Shown here: in pieces, positions 43,385-52,515 of the stretch
Layout of the letters: the number at the start of each line of letters is the position of its first letter
Position numbering within the stretch: position 1 is the stretch's first letter
Source: Actinophytocola xanthii
Lineage (GTDB): Bacteria > Actinomycetota > Actinomycetes > Mycobacteriales > Pseudonocardiaceae
Direction: 5' to 3'
Length of the DNA stretch: 64,000 bases
NCBI RefSeq assembly: GCF_001921205.1
Contig: NZ_MSIE01000037.1
Location: forward strand, 62,001 to 126,000
Program-made: the position numbers and the translations under genes
Notes under the pieces: model-generated
Databases searched by the model: none
What the model saw: only the letters and a program-made list of their open reading frames with translations
What the model was told of the DNA's origin: nothing

Positions 43385-44355
43385 CCCGCACGATCCGGAT
43401 CGGGACCAGGGGCAGCGCCCTCGCTCTCGCCCAGAGCAGCTCGGTGGCCGCGGACCTCGAGCGGGCCGGCGCGACCGTCGAGCTGGTCACGATCGAGACC
43501 CCTGGGGACCGCTCGTCCGCGCCGATCGCCGAGATCGGCATCGGCGTGTTCACCTCGGCGCTGCGCGACGCGCTCGCCGAGGGCACGGTGGACGTGGCCG
43601 TGCACTCGTACAAGGACCTGCCGACCAAGCCGGACCCGAGGCTGTCGCTCGCCGCGGTACCCCCGCGGGCCGACCCGAGGGACGCGCTGGTGGCCAGGGA
43701 CGGGCTGACCCTCGGTGAGCTGCCCCCCGGTTCCCGGGTGGGGACCGGCGCGCCACGCCGAGCGGCGCAGCTGCAGGCGCTCGGGCTCGGCCTGTCGATC
43801 GTGCCGATCCGCGGCAACGTCGACACCCGGATCCGGAAGGTGGCCGACGGCGAGCTCGATGCCGTCGTGCTCGCCAGGGCCGGGATCGCCCGGCTCGGCA
43901 GGCTGGCGGAGATCACCGAGGTGCTCGACCCGATCCAGGTCCTGCCTGCTCCCGCGCAGGGAGCGATCGCGGTGGAGTGCCGGGTCGACGACGTCGACAC
44001 CGAACACCTCCTCCAGTCCGTTCTGGACGACGAAGCCACCCGGTTCGCGGTGGCCGCCGAGCGCGCCATGCTGGCCGCGCTCGAGGCCGGCTGCAACGCC
44101 CCGGTTGGTGCTTTGGCCGATGTGGTCGAGGACCTCGACGCCGACGACAAGGTGGTTCACCGCCTGTCGCTGCGTGGGGTCGCGGCCGCGAACTGGACCG
44201 CGGACGGCGACCTGGAGGGTTCCGCCGTCGGCCTGCTCCGGGCCTCGGCCACCGGTGACCTGACCGAAGGTGAGCAGCTCGGGCGTGCGTTGGCCGCCGA
44301 GCTGCTCGAACTCGGAGCCGGCGTGCCGTCCGGTCCCGAGTCGTCATCTCGATAG
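43381..44355 (+). CDS. hemC: Porphobilinogen deaminase (hydroxymethylbilane synthase)
   Basis: Joins four porphobilinogen units into hydroxymethylbilane. The 324-residue protein carries [24 protein letters not shown], the Arg-rich [23 protein letters not shown], and Cys238 in [12 protein letters not shown], the attachment site of the dipyrromethane cofactor. It starts at GTG 43381 within the hemA stop and is followed 12 bp later by the hemD fusion gene. Confidence 0.97.
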   Translation: MTRTIRIGTRGSALALAQSSSVAADLERAGATVELVTIETPGDRSSAPIAEIGIGVFTSALRDALAEGTVDVAVHSYKDLPTKPDPRLSLAAVPPRADPRDALVARDGLTLGELPPGSRVGTGAPRRAAQLQALGLGLSIVPIRGNVDTRIRKVADGELDAVVLARAGIARLGRLAEITEVLDPIQVLPAPAQGAIAVECRVDDVDTEHLLQSVLDDEATRFAVAAERAMLAALEAGCNAPVGALADVVEDLDADDKVVHRLSLRGVAAANWTADGDLEGSAVGLLRASATGDLTEGEQLGRALAAELLELGAGVPSGPESSSR

Positions 44356-44367
44356 GAAGTGGCCGAT

Positions 44368-45912
44368 ATGACCACCCGTACCCGAAAGAGCTCGGGGCGC
44401 ATCGCGTTCGTTGGTTCCGGACCCGGTGACCCGGGGCTGCTGACCATCCGTGCCAGGGAGCTCCTGGCCCGCGCCGAGCTCGTCGTGACCGACCCGGACG
44501 TGCCGGCGGCCGTGCTCGAGTTCGCCGGCAGCGACGTCGAGGGCGAGCCCGAGGTCCGCCCGGCCGTCGGTGACCCCAACGACGTCGCCAAGGACCTGGT
44601 GACCGAGGCCAAGGCGGGCCGAACGGTGATCCGCCTGGTCTCCGGGGATCCGCTCACGCACTCCGCGCTCGTCGCCGAGGCGCAGGCGGTGGCCAAGACC
44701 AGCGCGGCGTTCGACGTCGTGCCGGGCGTTCCGCCGGCGACGGCGGTGCCCGCCTACGCCGGCATCGCCCTCGGCGCCACGCATACCGAGGTCGACGTCC
44801 GCGGGGAGGTCGACTGGGCCGGCCTCGCGGCCACCCCGGGCCCGCTCGTGCTGCTGGCCAGCTCCAGCCACCTCGCCGAGGCGGCCTCGGCACTGGTCGA
44901 GCACGGGCTCGCGGCCCAGACCCCGGTCGCGGTCACCGCGGACGGCACCGGCTCCGGCCAGCGCACGCTGGACACCACGCTGGCCTCGCTCGCCGCGGAC
45001 GCCGGCGAGATCGCCGGCAACCTCGTGGTGACCGTCGGCCAGGCGGTCGCCGGGCGGACCAAGCTGTCCTGGTGGGAGTCCCGCGCCCTGTACGGCTGGC
45101 GGGTGCTGGTGCCCAGGACCAAGGACCAGGCGGGCGAGATGAGCGAGCGGCTGCGGCTGCACGGCGCCATCCCCTCGGAGGTGCCGACGATCTCGGTCGA
45201 GCCCCCGCGCAGCCCCGCCCAGATGGAGCGCTCGGTCAAGGGCCTGGTCGACGGCCGCTACCAGTGGCTGGTGTTCACCTCGACCAACGCCGTCCGCGCG
45301 GTCTGGGAGAAGTTCGCCGAGTTCGGCCTGGACGCCAGGGCGTTCTCCGGCGTCAAGATCGCCTGCGTCGGCGAGGCGACCGCGGAGAAGGTCCGCGGCT
45401 TCGGCATCATCCCCGAGCTGGTGCCCTCCGGCGAGCAGTCCTCCGAGGGCCTGCTCGAGGAGTTCCCGCCCTACGACGACATCCTCGACCCGGTCGACCG
45501 CGTGCTGCTGCCGCGTGCCGACATCGCCACCGAGACCCTCGCCGCCGGTCTGCGCGACCGCGGCTGGGAGATCGACGACGTCACCGCGTACCGGACCGTC
45601 CGGGCCGCGCCGCCGCCGGCCGAGACCCGCGAGATGATCAAGACCGGCGGGTTCGACGCGGTGTGCTTCACCTCGTCCTCGACCGTGCGGAACCTGGTCG
45701 GCATCGCCGGCAAGCCGCACACCCGTACCCTCGTAGCCTGCATCGGCCCGAAGACCGCCGAGACCGCGCGCGAGTTCGGCCTGCGGGTGGACGTCCAGCC
45801 GGAGCACGCCCACGTGCCCGCACTGGTCGACGCCCTCGCCGAGCACGCCGCCCGGCTGCGCGCCGAGGGCGCGCTGCCCCCGCCCCGCAAGACGAAGAGA
45901 GCCCGCCGTTAG
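44368..45912 (+). CDS. hemD: Fused uroporphyrinogen-III C-methyltransferase / uroporphyrinogen-III synthase
   Basis: A 514-residue bifunctional-type protein. Residues about 12-245 are a SAM-dependent tetrapyrrole methylase domain (IAFVGSGPGDPGLLTIRARE, VVPGVPPATAVPAYAGIAL); residues about 255-500 are the HemD synthase (LVPRTKDQAGEMSERLRLHG, VFTSTNAVRAVWEKF, CIGPKTAETARE). The synthase half closes hydroxymethylbilane to uroporphyrinogen III; the methylase half, if active, would divert it toward siroheme or cobalamin. The same fusion is usual in actinobacteria. ATG 44368 follows AGGAAG by 8 nt. Confidence 0.94.
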   Translation: MTTRTRKSSGRIAFVGSGPGDPGLLTIRARELLARAELVVTDPDVPAAVLEFAGSDVEGEPEVRPAVGDPNDVAKDLVTEAKAGRTVIRLVSGDPLTHSALVAEAQAVAKTSAAFDVVPGVPPATAVPAYAGIALGATHTEVDVRGEVDWAGLAATPGPLVLLASSSHLAEAASALVEHGLAAQTPVAVTADGTGSGQRTLDTTLASLAADAGEIAGNLVVTVGQAVAGRTKLSWWESRALYGWRVLVPRTKDQAGEMSERLRLHGAIPSEVPTISVEPPRSPAQMERSVKGLVDGRYQWLVFTSTNAVRAVWEKFAEFGLDARAFSGVKIACVGEATAEKVRGFGIIPELVPSGEQSSEGLLEEFPPYDDILDPVDRVLLPRADIATETLAAGLRDRGWEIDDVTAYRTVRAAPPPAETREMIKTGGFDAVCFTSSSTVRNLVGIAGKPHTRTLVACIGPKTAETAREFGLRVDVQPEHAHVPALVDALAEHAARLRAEGALPPPRKTKRARR

Positions 45913-45921
45913 GGAGAGCTG

Positions 45922-46893
45922 ATGTTCCCGAGCCACCGGCCCCGCCGGCTGCGCACCACCCCCGCCATGCGCCGGCTGGTCGCCGAGACGACCGTGCGAC
46001 CCAGCCAGCTGGTGTTGCCGATGTTCGTCAAGGAAGGTGCCAGCGAGCCGGTCCCGATCGCGACGATGCCCGGCGTCGTCCAGCACACCCGGGACAGCCT
46101 GCGCAAGGCGGCCGTCGAGGCCGTGCAGGCCGGCGTCGGCGGACTGATGCTGTTCGGTGTGCCGGCCGAGCGGGACGCCGTCGGCTCCGGCGGCGTCGAC
46201 CCGAACGGCGTGCTCAACGTGGCGCTGCGCGACCTGCGGGCCGAGCTCGGGGACGAGACCGTGCTGATGTCCGACCTGTGCCTGGACGAGTTCACCGACC
46301 ACGGCCACTGCGGGGTGCTCGACGCCGACGGCAACGTCGACAACGACGCCACGCTGCGGGTCTACGGGGAGATGGCGCTCGCCCAGGCCGAGGCCGGGGC
46401 GCACCTGCTTGGCCCGAGCGGGATGATGGACGGCCAGGTCGGCGCGGTCCGCGAGGCGCTGGACCGGGTCGGCAGGACCGACGTCGGGATCCTCGCCTAC
46501 TCGGTGAAGTACTCCTCGGCGTTCTTCGGGCCGTTCCGGGACGCCATCGAGTCCCAGCTGACCGGGGACCGCAAGACCTACCAGCAGGACCCGGCCAACG
46601 TCCGGGAGGCGCTGCGCGAGGTGCGGCTCGACCTCGACGAGGGTGCGGACCTGGTGATGGTCAAACCGGGCATGCTCTACCTCGACGTGATCCGCGCGGT
46701 GGCCGAGATCAGCGAGGTCCCCGTCGCCGCGTACCAGATCTCGGGCGAGTACGCGATGGTCGAGGCCGCGGTGGCCAACGGCTGGCTCGACCGGCGGGAC
46801 GCCGTGCTGGAGACGCTCACGTCGCTGCGGCGGGCCGGCGCGGATGTCGTGCTCACCTACTGGGCGGCCGAGGCCGCGGGCTGGCTGCGCTGA
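45922..46893 (+). CDS. hemB: Delta-aminolevulinic acid dehydratase (porphobilinogen synthase)
   Basis: Condenses two aminolevulinate molecules to porphobilinogen. At 323 residues the length is canonical. The Schiff-base lysines are Lys196 ([18 protein letters not shown]) and Lys248 ([13 protein letters not shown]). The metal site reads [14 protein letters not shown]: Cys120 and Cys130 are kept but the middle Cys is Asp122, so it departs from the full three-Cys zinc type and may depend partly on magnesium. The ATG follows GGGAGA by a short gap, 9 bp after hemD. Confidence 0.96.
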   Translation: MFPSHRPRRLRTTPAMRRLVAETTVRPSQLVLPMFVKEGASEPVPIATMPGVVQHTRDSLRKAAVEAVQAGVGGLMLFGVPAERDAVGSGGVDPNGVLNVALRDLRAELGDETVLMSDLCLDEFTDHGHCGVLDADGNVDNDATLRVYGEMALAQAEAGAHLLGPSGMMDGQVGAVREALDRVGRTDVGILAYSVKYSSAFFGPFRDAIESQLTGDRKTYQQDPANVREALREVRLDLDEGADLVMVKPGMLYLDVIRAVAEISEVPVAAYQISGEYAMVEAAVANGWLDRRDAVLETLTSLRRAGADVVLTYWAAEAAGWLR

Positions 46894-46910
46894 CCCGATC
46901 GGTACCGGGG

Positions 46911-46916
46911 TACCCT
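46911..46916 (+). promoter_or_regulatory. Leaderless-type -10 box for the first cassette gene
   Basis: TACCCT is 7 nt before the GTG at 46924, implying that the membrane-protein cassette between hemB and hemL has its own promoter. Confidence 0.6.
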
Positions 46917-46923
46917 CCCCGCC

Positions 46924-47580
46924 GTGACGAAGCCAGGCAGTTCGGACCGGCCCGATGACGACGGCGTGACCGACGGCGTGACCGACCGCGACGACGCCGG
47001 GCAGGACGTGACCGAACGTGACGAGGTCACGCCCGAACCCGAACCGGAGCCCGCGCCCGAGGTGCGGTCGAAGCCGGTAGTGCGTCCCGAGCGGCAGCGG
47101 CCGGTGATGCCGACCGCCCGCGAGGCCGCCGCCGAGATCGGCGACCGGCCGCCCCCGGCCGTCATCCGCTGGGGCTTCTACCTGATCGTCGCGGCCGTGC
47201 TGATCAGCCTGTTCGGCGCGATCTACCTGATGCTCAACAAGGAGACGCTGGTCTCGAACGCCCTCGAGTTCGACAACGGCGACCGGGACCTCACCCGGGA
47301 GGAGGTCGAGAGCAGCGTCACCAACGGGCTGTGGGTGTTCCTCGTCATCAACGTCGTCTTCGGCGTGTTCCAGGCACTGTTCGCGTACAAGGCCATGGAG
47401 GGCCAACGGCGGGCCAGGATGCTGGTGACGATCGTGACCGTGATGGTCGTGCTGTTCCACTTCATGCTGGTGCCGACGCTGTTCGGCCAGCTGGCCGGCA
47501 TGATCTCGGCGATCGCGGCGGCCCTGCTATACATGCCCGCCTCCCGCACCTTCTACCCACCCCGCCAGCCCCTCAGGTGA
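46924..47580 (+). CDS. Multi-pass membrane protein, unknown function
   Basis: A 218-residue protein with an acidic, Pro/Glu-rich N-terminal 70 residues (EPEPEPAPEV) and about four membrane segments from residue 80 on (WGFYLIVAAVLISLFGAIYL, VFLVINVVFGVFQALFAY, and a pair near 175-210). The loop MEGQRRARMLVTIVTVMVV resembles the loop of the gene at 48064 (MRAGRNWARMVITVLAFIGV), so the two are probably paralogs. GTG start with its own -10 box. Its end overlaps the next gene. I do not recognise a function. Confidence 0.8.
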   Translation: MTKPGSSDRPDDDGVTDGVTDRDDAGQDVTERDEVTPEPEPEPAPEVRSKPVVRPERQRPVMPTAREAAAEIGDRPPPAVIRWGFYLIVAAVLISLFGAIYLMLNKETLVSNALEFDNGDRDLTREEVESSVTNGLWVFLVINVVFGVFQALFAYKAMEGQRRARMLVTIVTVMVVLFHFMLVPTLFGQLAGMISAIAAALLYMPASRTFYPPRQPLR

Positions 47581-48035
47581 GTGCGTCCATACCAGAAGAC
47601 GAGCCGGTCCTGTTCGCCGAGCGCGGGTCCAGCTGGTGGCCGGTGCTCTGGGGGCCGCTGTTCGCCCTCGCCGGCATCGTGCTGGAGGCGCTGACCGGTC
47701 CGGTGCACTGGCCCGCCTGGCTGCTGGTGGGTGGCGGCCTCGGCGGCGGCGCCCTGGTCTGGGTGTCCGCGCGGCGGCGGGTCTACCTGGTCAGGCTGAC
47801 CACCGGCACCCTCACCCAGGGCCGTGAGCCGCTGCCGGTGGACGACATCGCCGCGGTCACCGACGTCGGCACGCCGGCCGGGGCGCGCATCCTGGGCGGT
47901 GGCTGGACCGTGCCGCGCAGGACGACCTCGATCCCGCTGCGCCTCACCGACGGCTCGGTCGTGCTCGCCTGGGCACGCGACGACGACGGCCTGCGCGAGG
48001 CGTTGCGCCGGCTCGTCGAACCCGGCCCCTCCTGA
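47577..48035 (+). CDS. Small membrane protein, possibly DUF3093-like
   Basis: A 152-residue protein with two membrane segments (about 20-42, WPVLWGPLFALAGIVLEAL, and 45-65) followed by a soluble beta-rich part (RRVYLVRLTTGTLTQGREPL, DDIAAVTDVGTPAGARI). The two-segment lead plus a PH-like tail resembles DUF3093 proteins, an uncertain match. GTG 47577 overlaps the preceding gene's stop. It sits within the hemB-hemL cassette; function unknown. Confidence 0.7.
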   Translation: MSASIPEDEPVLFAERGSSWWPVLWGPLFALAGIVLEALTGPVHWPAWLLVGGGLGGGALVWVSARRRVYLVRLTTGTLTQGREPLPVDDIAAVTDVGTPAGARILGGGWTVPRRTTSIPLRLTDGSVVLAWARDDDGLREALRRLVEPGPS

Positions 48036-48063
48036 ACCCGCACACGTCATGTTGAATGGACAC

Positions 48064-48621
48064 GTGTCGAACCCGCACGAGGACGGCCTCCGGCCAGAGC
48101 CCGCGCCGCCGGTCCGGGACGATCCGGGTGGCGTGACGATCCCCCGCCCCAAGGCCGTCGACACGGCGTTCCAGGCCAGCGTCGCCGGTGCGGTGATCGG
48201 CGCCGTCGCGACGGTCCTCACCCTGATGCTCGACCGCGAGACGATGCTCGTGCTGGTGCGCGACACGCTGCGGGGCGCCGGCCTGCCGGACGGGGAGCAG
48301 GAGGTCGCCACCGCGATCGGCACCTTCCGGCTCGCGATGGCCTTCGGCATCGCCGTCTTCCTCGGCCTGTCCCTGCTGTTCGCGCTGAAGATGCGGGCCG
48401 GCCGGAACTGGGCGCGGATGGTGATCACCGTGCTGGCGTTCATCGGCGTGGTCCGCTTCCTCAACGCGATGGCCGCCAGCGGCGCGGAACTCGGGCTGAT
48501 CTGGAGCCTGGCCGAGGTCGCGTTCGCGGTCACCGCCGTCGTGTTCATGTTCCGCCCGGAGTCCACGGCGTACTTCGCCGAGCACCGCAAGCGGCAGCTC
48601 GCCAAGCGCGGCCGGGGGTAG
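48064..48621 (+). CDS. Multi-pass membrane protein, paralog of the gene at 46924
   Basis: A 185-residue protein with a short Pro-rich lead and four membrane segments (about 40-60 FQASVAGAVIGAVATVLTLM; 90-110 AMAFGIAVFLGLSLLFALKM; 117-135; 142-162). The segment RNWARMVITVLAF parallels the gene at 46924. GTG 48064 is taken as the start, with TTGAAT 6 nt upstream as a weak -10; ATG 48049 is the alternative. Members of this kind recur in actinobacterial heme clusters, but I cannot name a function. Confidence 0.72.
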   Translation: MSNPHEDGLRPEPAPPVRDDPGGVTIPRPKAVDTAFQASVAGAVIGAVATVLTLMLDRETMLVLVRDTLRGAGLPDGEQEVATAIGTFRLAMAFGIAVFLGLSLLFALKMRAGRNWARMVITVLAFIGVVRFLNAMAASGAELGLIWSLAEVAFAVTAVVFMFRPESTAYFAEHRKRQLAKRGRG

Positions 48622-48644
48622 GCGGTCATGAGAGGCTTTCCGTC

Positions 48645-49070
48645 GTGACAGCACCGCGGGCGCTTGACGAGCCGGCCGCGCCGCCAACGGTCGAGCCCGA
48701 CCGGCTGCACCGGCCGCGCCGGGCGATCGTCGCGGTCGTCGAGCTGCTGGTGGCCGGCGGGGCGGTGGCGGCCGCCTTCTGGGCCTGGCCCAGGGGCTTC
48801 GCGACGATCGTCACCGTGGCCGGGGACGGGACCCGGCTGCTCTCCGAACGGACCTACGGCAACTGGCTCGGCGGCGCGATCGGCTTCGGCGCGCTGGCCG
48901 CGCTGCTCGTGCTGGACGCGATCCGGCAGCTGGTGCTCGCGGTGCGGGTCAGGCCCCGCGCGGGCGGGACCGCCGCGGCGACAGGGACAGCGACACCACG
49001 GACAGCGACACCACGAACAGCGACACCACGAACAGCGACAAGGCAGCACATCGACGAGGGTGGCTCGTGA
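48645..49070 (+). CDS. Small membrane protein with C-terminal ATPRT repeats
   Basis: A 141-residue protein with two membrane segments (about 26-46, [20 protein letters not shown], and 72-95, [20 protein letters not shown]). The C-terminal 30 residues consist mostly of ATPRT units, encoded by a 15-bp tandem repeat (gacagcgacaccacg, about 48986-49043). Its stop overlaps the hemL GTG, so hemL translation may depend on translation through the repeat. GTG 48645 start. No known family recognised. Confidence 0.72.
   Translation: MTAPRALDEPAAPPTVEPDRLHRPRRAIVAVVELLVAGGAVAAAFWAWPRGFATIVTVAGDGTRLLSERTYGNWLGGAIGFGALAALLVLDAIRQLVLAVRVRPRAGGTAAATGTATPRTATPRTATPRTATRQHIDEGGS
48986..49043 (+). repeat. 15-bp tandem repeat before hemL
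   Basis: About four units of gacagcgacaccacg(g/a), the last degenerate, encode ATPRT repeats at the end of the small membrane protein. The array ends 24 bp before the hemL start, so copy-number change would alter the distance only in steps of five codons. Confidence 0.85.
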
Positions 49071-50377
49071 CGACTGAGCTCGAGACGGCACAGCGATCGG
49101 CGGAACTGTTCGACCGAGCCAGGGCGGTGACCCCGGGCGGGGTGAACTCCCCGGTGCGCGCATTCCAGGCGGTGGGCGGCACGCCCCGGTTCATGGTGCG
49201 CGGCGAGGGTGCCTACCTGTGGGACGTCGACGGCAACCGGTACGTCGACCTGGTCGCCTCCTGGGGGCCGATGATCCTGGGCCACGCGCATCCCGCGGTG
49301 GTCGAGGCCGTCGCCTCGACGGCGACGGCCGGCCTCTCCTTCGGCACGCCGACCGAGGGCGAGATCGCGCTCGCGGAGGAGATCATCGGCCGCGTCGACC
49401 CGGTCGCCCAGGTGCGGCTGGTCAACTCCGGCACCGAGGCCACGATGAGCGCGATCCGGCTGGCGCGCGGGTTCACCGGCCGGCGCAGGATCGTCAAGTT
49501 CGCCGGCTGCTACCACGGGCACGTCGACGCGCTGCTCGCCGAGGCCGGCTCGGGGGTGGCGACGCTCGGCCTGCCGACGACCCCGGGGGTGACCGGCGCG
49601 TCGGCGGCGGACACGGTCGTGCTGCCCTACAACGACCTGGCCGCCGTGGAGGCGGTCTTCGCGGCCGACGGCCACGACATCGCCGCGGTGATCACCGAGG
49701 CGGCCGCCGGGAACATGGGGGCCGTGCCGCCCGAACCCGGGTTCAACGAGGGCCTGCGCGCCCTGTGCGACCGGCACGGCGCACTGCTGGTCATGGACGA
49801 GGTGATGACCGGGTTCCGGGTGTCGGCCGCCGGGTGGCACGGCCTCGACGGGGTGGCCGGCGACCTGTACACGTTCGGCAAGGTCATGTCGGGCGGGCTG
49901 CCCGCGGCGGCGTTCGGCGGCCGCGCGGACGTGATGGCCTCGCTCGCTCCGGCCGGGCCGGTCTACCAGGCGGGGACGCTGTCCGGGAACCCGGTCGCGG
50001 TCGCCGCCGGGCTGGCCTCGCTGCGGGCCGCGACGCCCGAGGTGTACACCGCACTGGACGCCAACGCCGCCCGCCTGGGGGAGCTGCTGACCACCGCGCT
50101 GTCCGAGGCCGGCGTCGAGCACCGGGTCCAGTACGCCGGCAACCTCCTCTCGGTGTTCTTCACCGCCGAGCCAGTGCGCGACTACGCCGGCGCGAGGGCG
50201 GCGGCCACCGAGCGGTTCCCGGCGTTCTTCCACGCCCTGCTGGCCCGCGGCGTCTACCCCCCGCCCAGCGCGTTCGAGGCCTGGTTCGTCAACGCGGCCA
50301 TGGACGACGAGGCGTTCGAGACGATCGCGGCGGCGCTGCCGGCGGCAGCCGCGGCCGCGGCGGAGGGGGCCCGGTGA
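49067..50377 (+). CDS. hemL: Glutamate-1-semialdehyde 2,1-aminomutase
   Basis: PLP enzyme converting glutamate-1-semialdehyde to aminolevulinate, the second step of the C5 pathway after hemA. The 436-residue protein has [65 protein letters not shown] and the PLP Lys272 in [21 protein letters not shown] 49067 overlaps the repeat-bearing gene's stop, and its own stop overlaps the next GTG. In this genome hemL heads the cytochrome c operon, as in mycobacteria. Confidence 0.97.
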   Translation: MTTELETAQRSAELFDRARAVTPGGVNSPVRAFQAVGGTPRFMVRGEGAYLWDVDGNRYVDLVASWGPMILGHAHPAVVEAVASTATAGLSFGTPTEGEIALAEEIIGRVDPVAQVRLVNSGTEATMSAIRLARGFTGRRRIVKFAGCYHGHVDALLAEAGSGVATLGLPTTPGVTGASAADTVVLPYNDLAAVEAVFAADGHDIAAVITEAAAGNMGAVPPEPGFNEGLRALCDRHGALLVMDEVMTGFRVSAAGWHGLDGVAGDLYTFGKVMSGGLPAAAFGGRADVMASLAPAGPVYQAGTLSGNPVAVAAGLASLRAATPEVYTALDANAARLGELLTTALSEAGVEHRVQYAGNLLSVFFTAEPVRDYAGARAAATERFPAFFHALLARGVYPPPSAFEAWFVNAAMDDEAFETIAAALPAAAAAAAEGAR

Positions 50378-51006
50378 TCACGCGTACGACCGTGCACCTG
50401 GTTCGGCACGGCGAGGTGGAGAACCCGACCGGCATCCTCTACGGCCGGCTGCCCGGCTTCGTGCTCTCCGAGCTCGGCCGCCGGCAGGCGCTGATCGTCG
50501 CCGAGCACCTGGCGGCCAACGACGTCACGTACGTCGTCGCCTCCCCGCTGGAGCGCGCGCAGCAGACCGCGGGCCCGATCAGCGACTCGCACCGGCTGAC
50601 CCTGCACACCGACGAGCAGCTGATCGAGGCGGACAACAAGTTCGAGGGCAAGCGGGTGGCGGTGGGCGACGGCGCGCTGCGCTCCCCCCGCCACTGGCCG
50701 ACCCTGCACAACCCGTTCCTGCCCTCCTGGGGGGAGCCCTACCTGCGGATCGCGCACCGGATGCTGGCCGCGGTGTACCGCGCCCGCCAGCGGGCCGAGG
50801 GCCACGAGGCGGTATGCGTGTCCCACCAGCTGCCGATCTGGACCGTCCGGCGGTTCCTCGAGGGCAAGCGCCTCTGGCACGACCCCCGCCGCCGCCAGTG
50901 CTCGCTCGCCTCGCTGACCAGCCTGCTGTTCGAGGGCGAGAAGCTGGTCGGGATCCGCTACGCCGAGCCGGCCGGGGCGTCCAGCCCGAAGGTCACCGGC
51001 GCATGA
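50374..51006 (+). CDS. Histidine phosphatase family protein (Rv0525-like)
   Basis: A 210-residue phosphoglycerate-mutase-fold protein. The catalytic motif is [22 protein letters not shown] and a late His in [19 protein letters not shown] complete the family pattern. It is too divergent from gpmA to be a mutase and is likely a small-molecule phosphatase of unknown substrate. GTG 50374 lies in the hemL stop and its own stop overlaps the resA ATG. Its place between hemL and resA is conserved in mycobacteria. Confidence 0.92.
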   Translation: MITRTTVHLVRHGEVENPTGILYGRLPGFVLSELGRRQALIVAEHLAANDVTYVVASPLERAQQTAGPISDSHRLTLHTDEQLIEADNKFEGKRVAVGDGALRSPRHWPTLHNPFLPSWGEPYLRIAHRMLAAVYRARQRAEGHEAVCVSHQLPIWTVRRFLEGKRLWHDPRRRQCSLASLTSLLFEGEKLVGIRYAEPAGASSPKVTGA

Positions 51007-51578
51007 GGCGGGCGGCCCTCCTCGCCCTGCTGGTCGTCCTGTCCGCCTGCTCGACCGGCACCGACGCCGTCGTGCGCGGCACCGAGTTCCAGTTCGTCTC
51101 GCCGGGCGGGCAGACCGAGATCTTCTACGACGGCGACGAGCGCCAGAAGATCCCCGCGATGTCCGGGCCCGACCTGATGTCGGAGGGCGAGGACCTCGCG
51201 GTGTCCGACTTCGCCGGGGACGTCGTCGTGCTCAACATCTGGGGCGCCTGGTGCCCGCCCTGCCGGGTGGAGGCCCCCGAGCTGCAGAAGCTCTACGACG
51301 CCAAGAAGGACGAGGGGGTGACCGTGCTCGGCATCGACGTCCGAGACGAGAACCCGACGGCGCCCCAGGACTTCGTCCGCGACACCGGGCTGACCTACCC
51401 GTCAATCTACGATCCGCCCGGCCGGTCGCTGCTGGCGCTGAAGGGCTACCCGCGTTCGGTCGTGCCGTCCACGATCGTGCTGGACTCCGAGCACCGCGTC
51501 GCCGCGGTGTTCCTCCGCGACCTGCTGGCCGAGGACCTGGTGCCGGTGGTCGACCGCCTGCTGGCCGAGCGGACGTAG
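51003..51578 (+). CDS. resA: TlpA/ResA-like thiol-disulfide lipoprotein (cytochrome c maturation)
   Basis: Extracytoplasmic thioredoxin-fold lipoprotein thought to reduce apocytochrome c heme-binding cysteines. The 191-residue protein has a lipobox LSAC with Cys16, and the active site WGAWCPPCRVEAP (Cys84 and Cys87). The later EN-PTAPQDFVRD region and the cis-Pro YPRSVVPSTIVLD are intact. Electrons should come from CcdA, encoded next. The start overlaps the preceding stop (ATGA). Confidence 0.93.
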   Translation: MRRAALLALLVVLSACSTGTDAVVRGTEFQFVSPGGQTEIFYDGDERQKIPAMSGPDLMSEGEDLAVSDFAGDVVVLNIWGAWCPPCRVEAPELQKLYDAKKDEGVTVLGIDVRDENPTAPQDFVRDTGLTYPSIYDPPGRSLLALKGYPRSVVPSTIVLDSEHRVAAVFLRDLLAEDLVPVVDRLLAERT

Positions 51579-51629
51579 CGCCGCCCGCCGCGCCGGGGAG
51601 GCGCCGGTCGGCCGGTGCGGCGTGGTGCC

Positions 51630-51635
51630 TACCCT
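51630..51635 (+). promoter_or_regulatory. Leaderless-type -10 box for ccdA
   Basis: TACCCT is 7 nt before the GTG at 51643, in the 64-bp gap after resA. This suggests an internal promoter for ccdA-resB-ccsB. Confidence 0.55.
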
Positions 51636-51642
51636 GGGGTCC

Positions 51643-52515
51643 GTGGATCCCGCCGCCCTCGCCTTCGACGGTCCGCTCCTGCTGGCCGGCGGGGTCTCGC
51701 TGCTCGCCGGGATCATCTCCTTCGCCTCCCCGTGCGTGGTCCCGCTCGTTCCCGGCTACCTCGCCTACCTCGCGGCGCTCGTCGGCGCGGACGCGCCGCC
51801 GGTGACCGTTCCCGCCAAGGCCCCGGCCGGCGCCCGCGCGCCGGCGAGCGACGGGGCGGAGGCAAGCGGTGCGGTGGAGGGCGTGGTGGAGGACGCCGAG
51901 GACGGCGCGGTGGAGGGTTCCGTGGCGGCCGGGCGCTGGCGGGTCGTCGGCGCGGTGGGGCTGTTCGTGCTCGGGTTCACCGCGGTGTTCGCCGCGACCG
52001 TCGGCAGCCTGGTCTGGCTGGCCGACGCCCTGCTGGTCAACCAGGACCTCCTGCAGCGGATCGGCGGGGTGGTCACGATCGCGATGGCGCTGGTGTTCGT
52101 CGGGCTGGTGCCCGGGCTGCAGCGGGACCTGCGCCTGCACCGGGTGCCTCGCCTGGGGCTGGCCGGGGCACCGGTGCTCGGGGCGATCTTCGGCCTCGGC
52201 TGGACGCCCTGCCTCGGGCCCACCCTGTCCAGCGTGATGATCATGGCTTCGAGCACGGGTGGGACCGCCGTCCGCGGGTTCGCTCTCGTGCTCCTCTACT
52301 GCCTCGGGCTTGGCCTGCCCTTCCTCGTCATCGCGCTAGGTGCGCGCTGGACGGTCCGCACCAGCGGCTGGCTGCGCCGCAACAGCCGCACTATCCAACT
52401 CCTCGGAGGTGGCCTCCTGTTCGTCGTCGGTGTGCTCCTGGTCACCGGTCTCTGGGGCGAGATCACCTCCTGGCTGCGGGACGCCGTGGTCACCGACACC
52501 ACGCTCCCGCTATGA
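51643..52515 (+). CDS. ccdA: Cytochrome c biogenesis protein CcdA
   Basis: A 290-residue polytopic membrane protein passing electrons from cytoplasmic thioredoxin to ResA. The two redox cysteines lie in FASPCVVPLVPGYLAYLA and GWTPCLGPTLSS. Six or seven membrane segments are visible, with a long acidic loop between segments 1 and 2 (about residues 50-95, Ala/Glu/Val-rich). GTG 51643 is chosen for its -10 box; the frame is open to GTG 51622. It overlaps the resB ATG (ATGA). Confidence 0.94.
   Translation: MDPAALAFDGPLLLAGGVSLLAGIISFASPCVVPLVPGYLAYLAALVGADAPPVTVPAKAPAGARAPASDGAEASGAVEGVVEDAEDGAVEGSVAAGRWRVVGAVGLFVLGFTAVFAATVGSLVWLADALLVNQDLLQRIGGVVTIAMALVFVGLVPGLQRDLRLHRVPRLGLAGAPVLGAIFGLGWTPCLGPTLSSVMIMASSTGGTAVRGFALVLLYCLGLGLPFLVIALGARWTVRTSGWLRRNSRTIQLLGGGLLFVVGVLLVTGLWGEITSWLRDAVVTDTTLPL

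Noticed and set aside
44344-47460. Reverse-strand open frame of 1038 codons across hemD and hemB
   Set aside because: It lies antisense to well-conserved genes, has biased His/Asp/Gly/Arg composition and no domain pattern. Such frames arise from high third-position GC.
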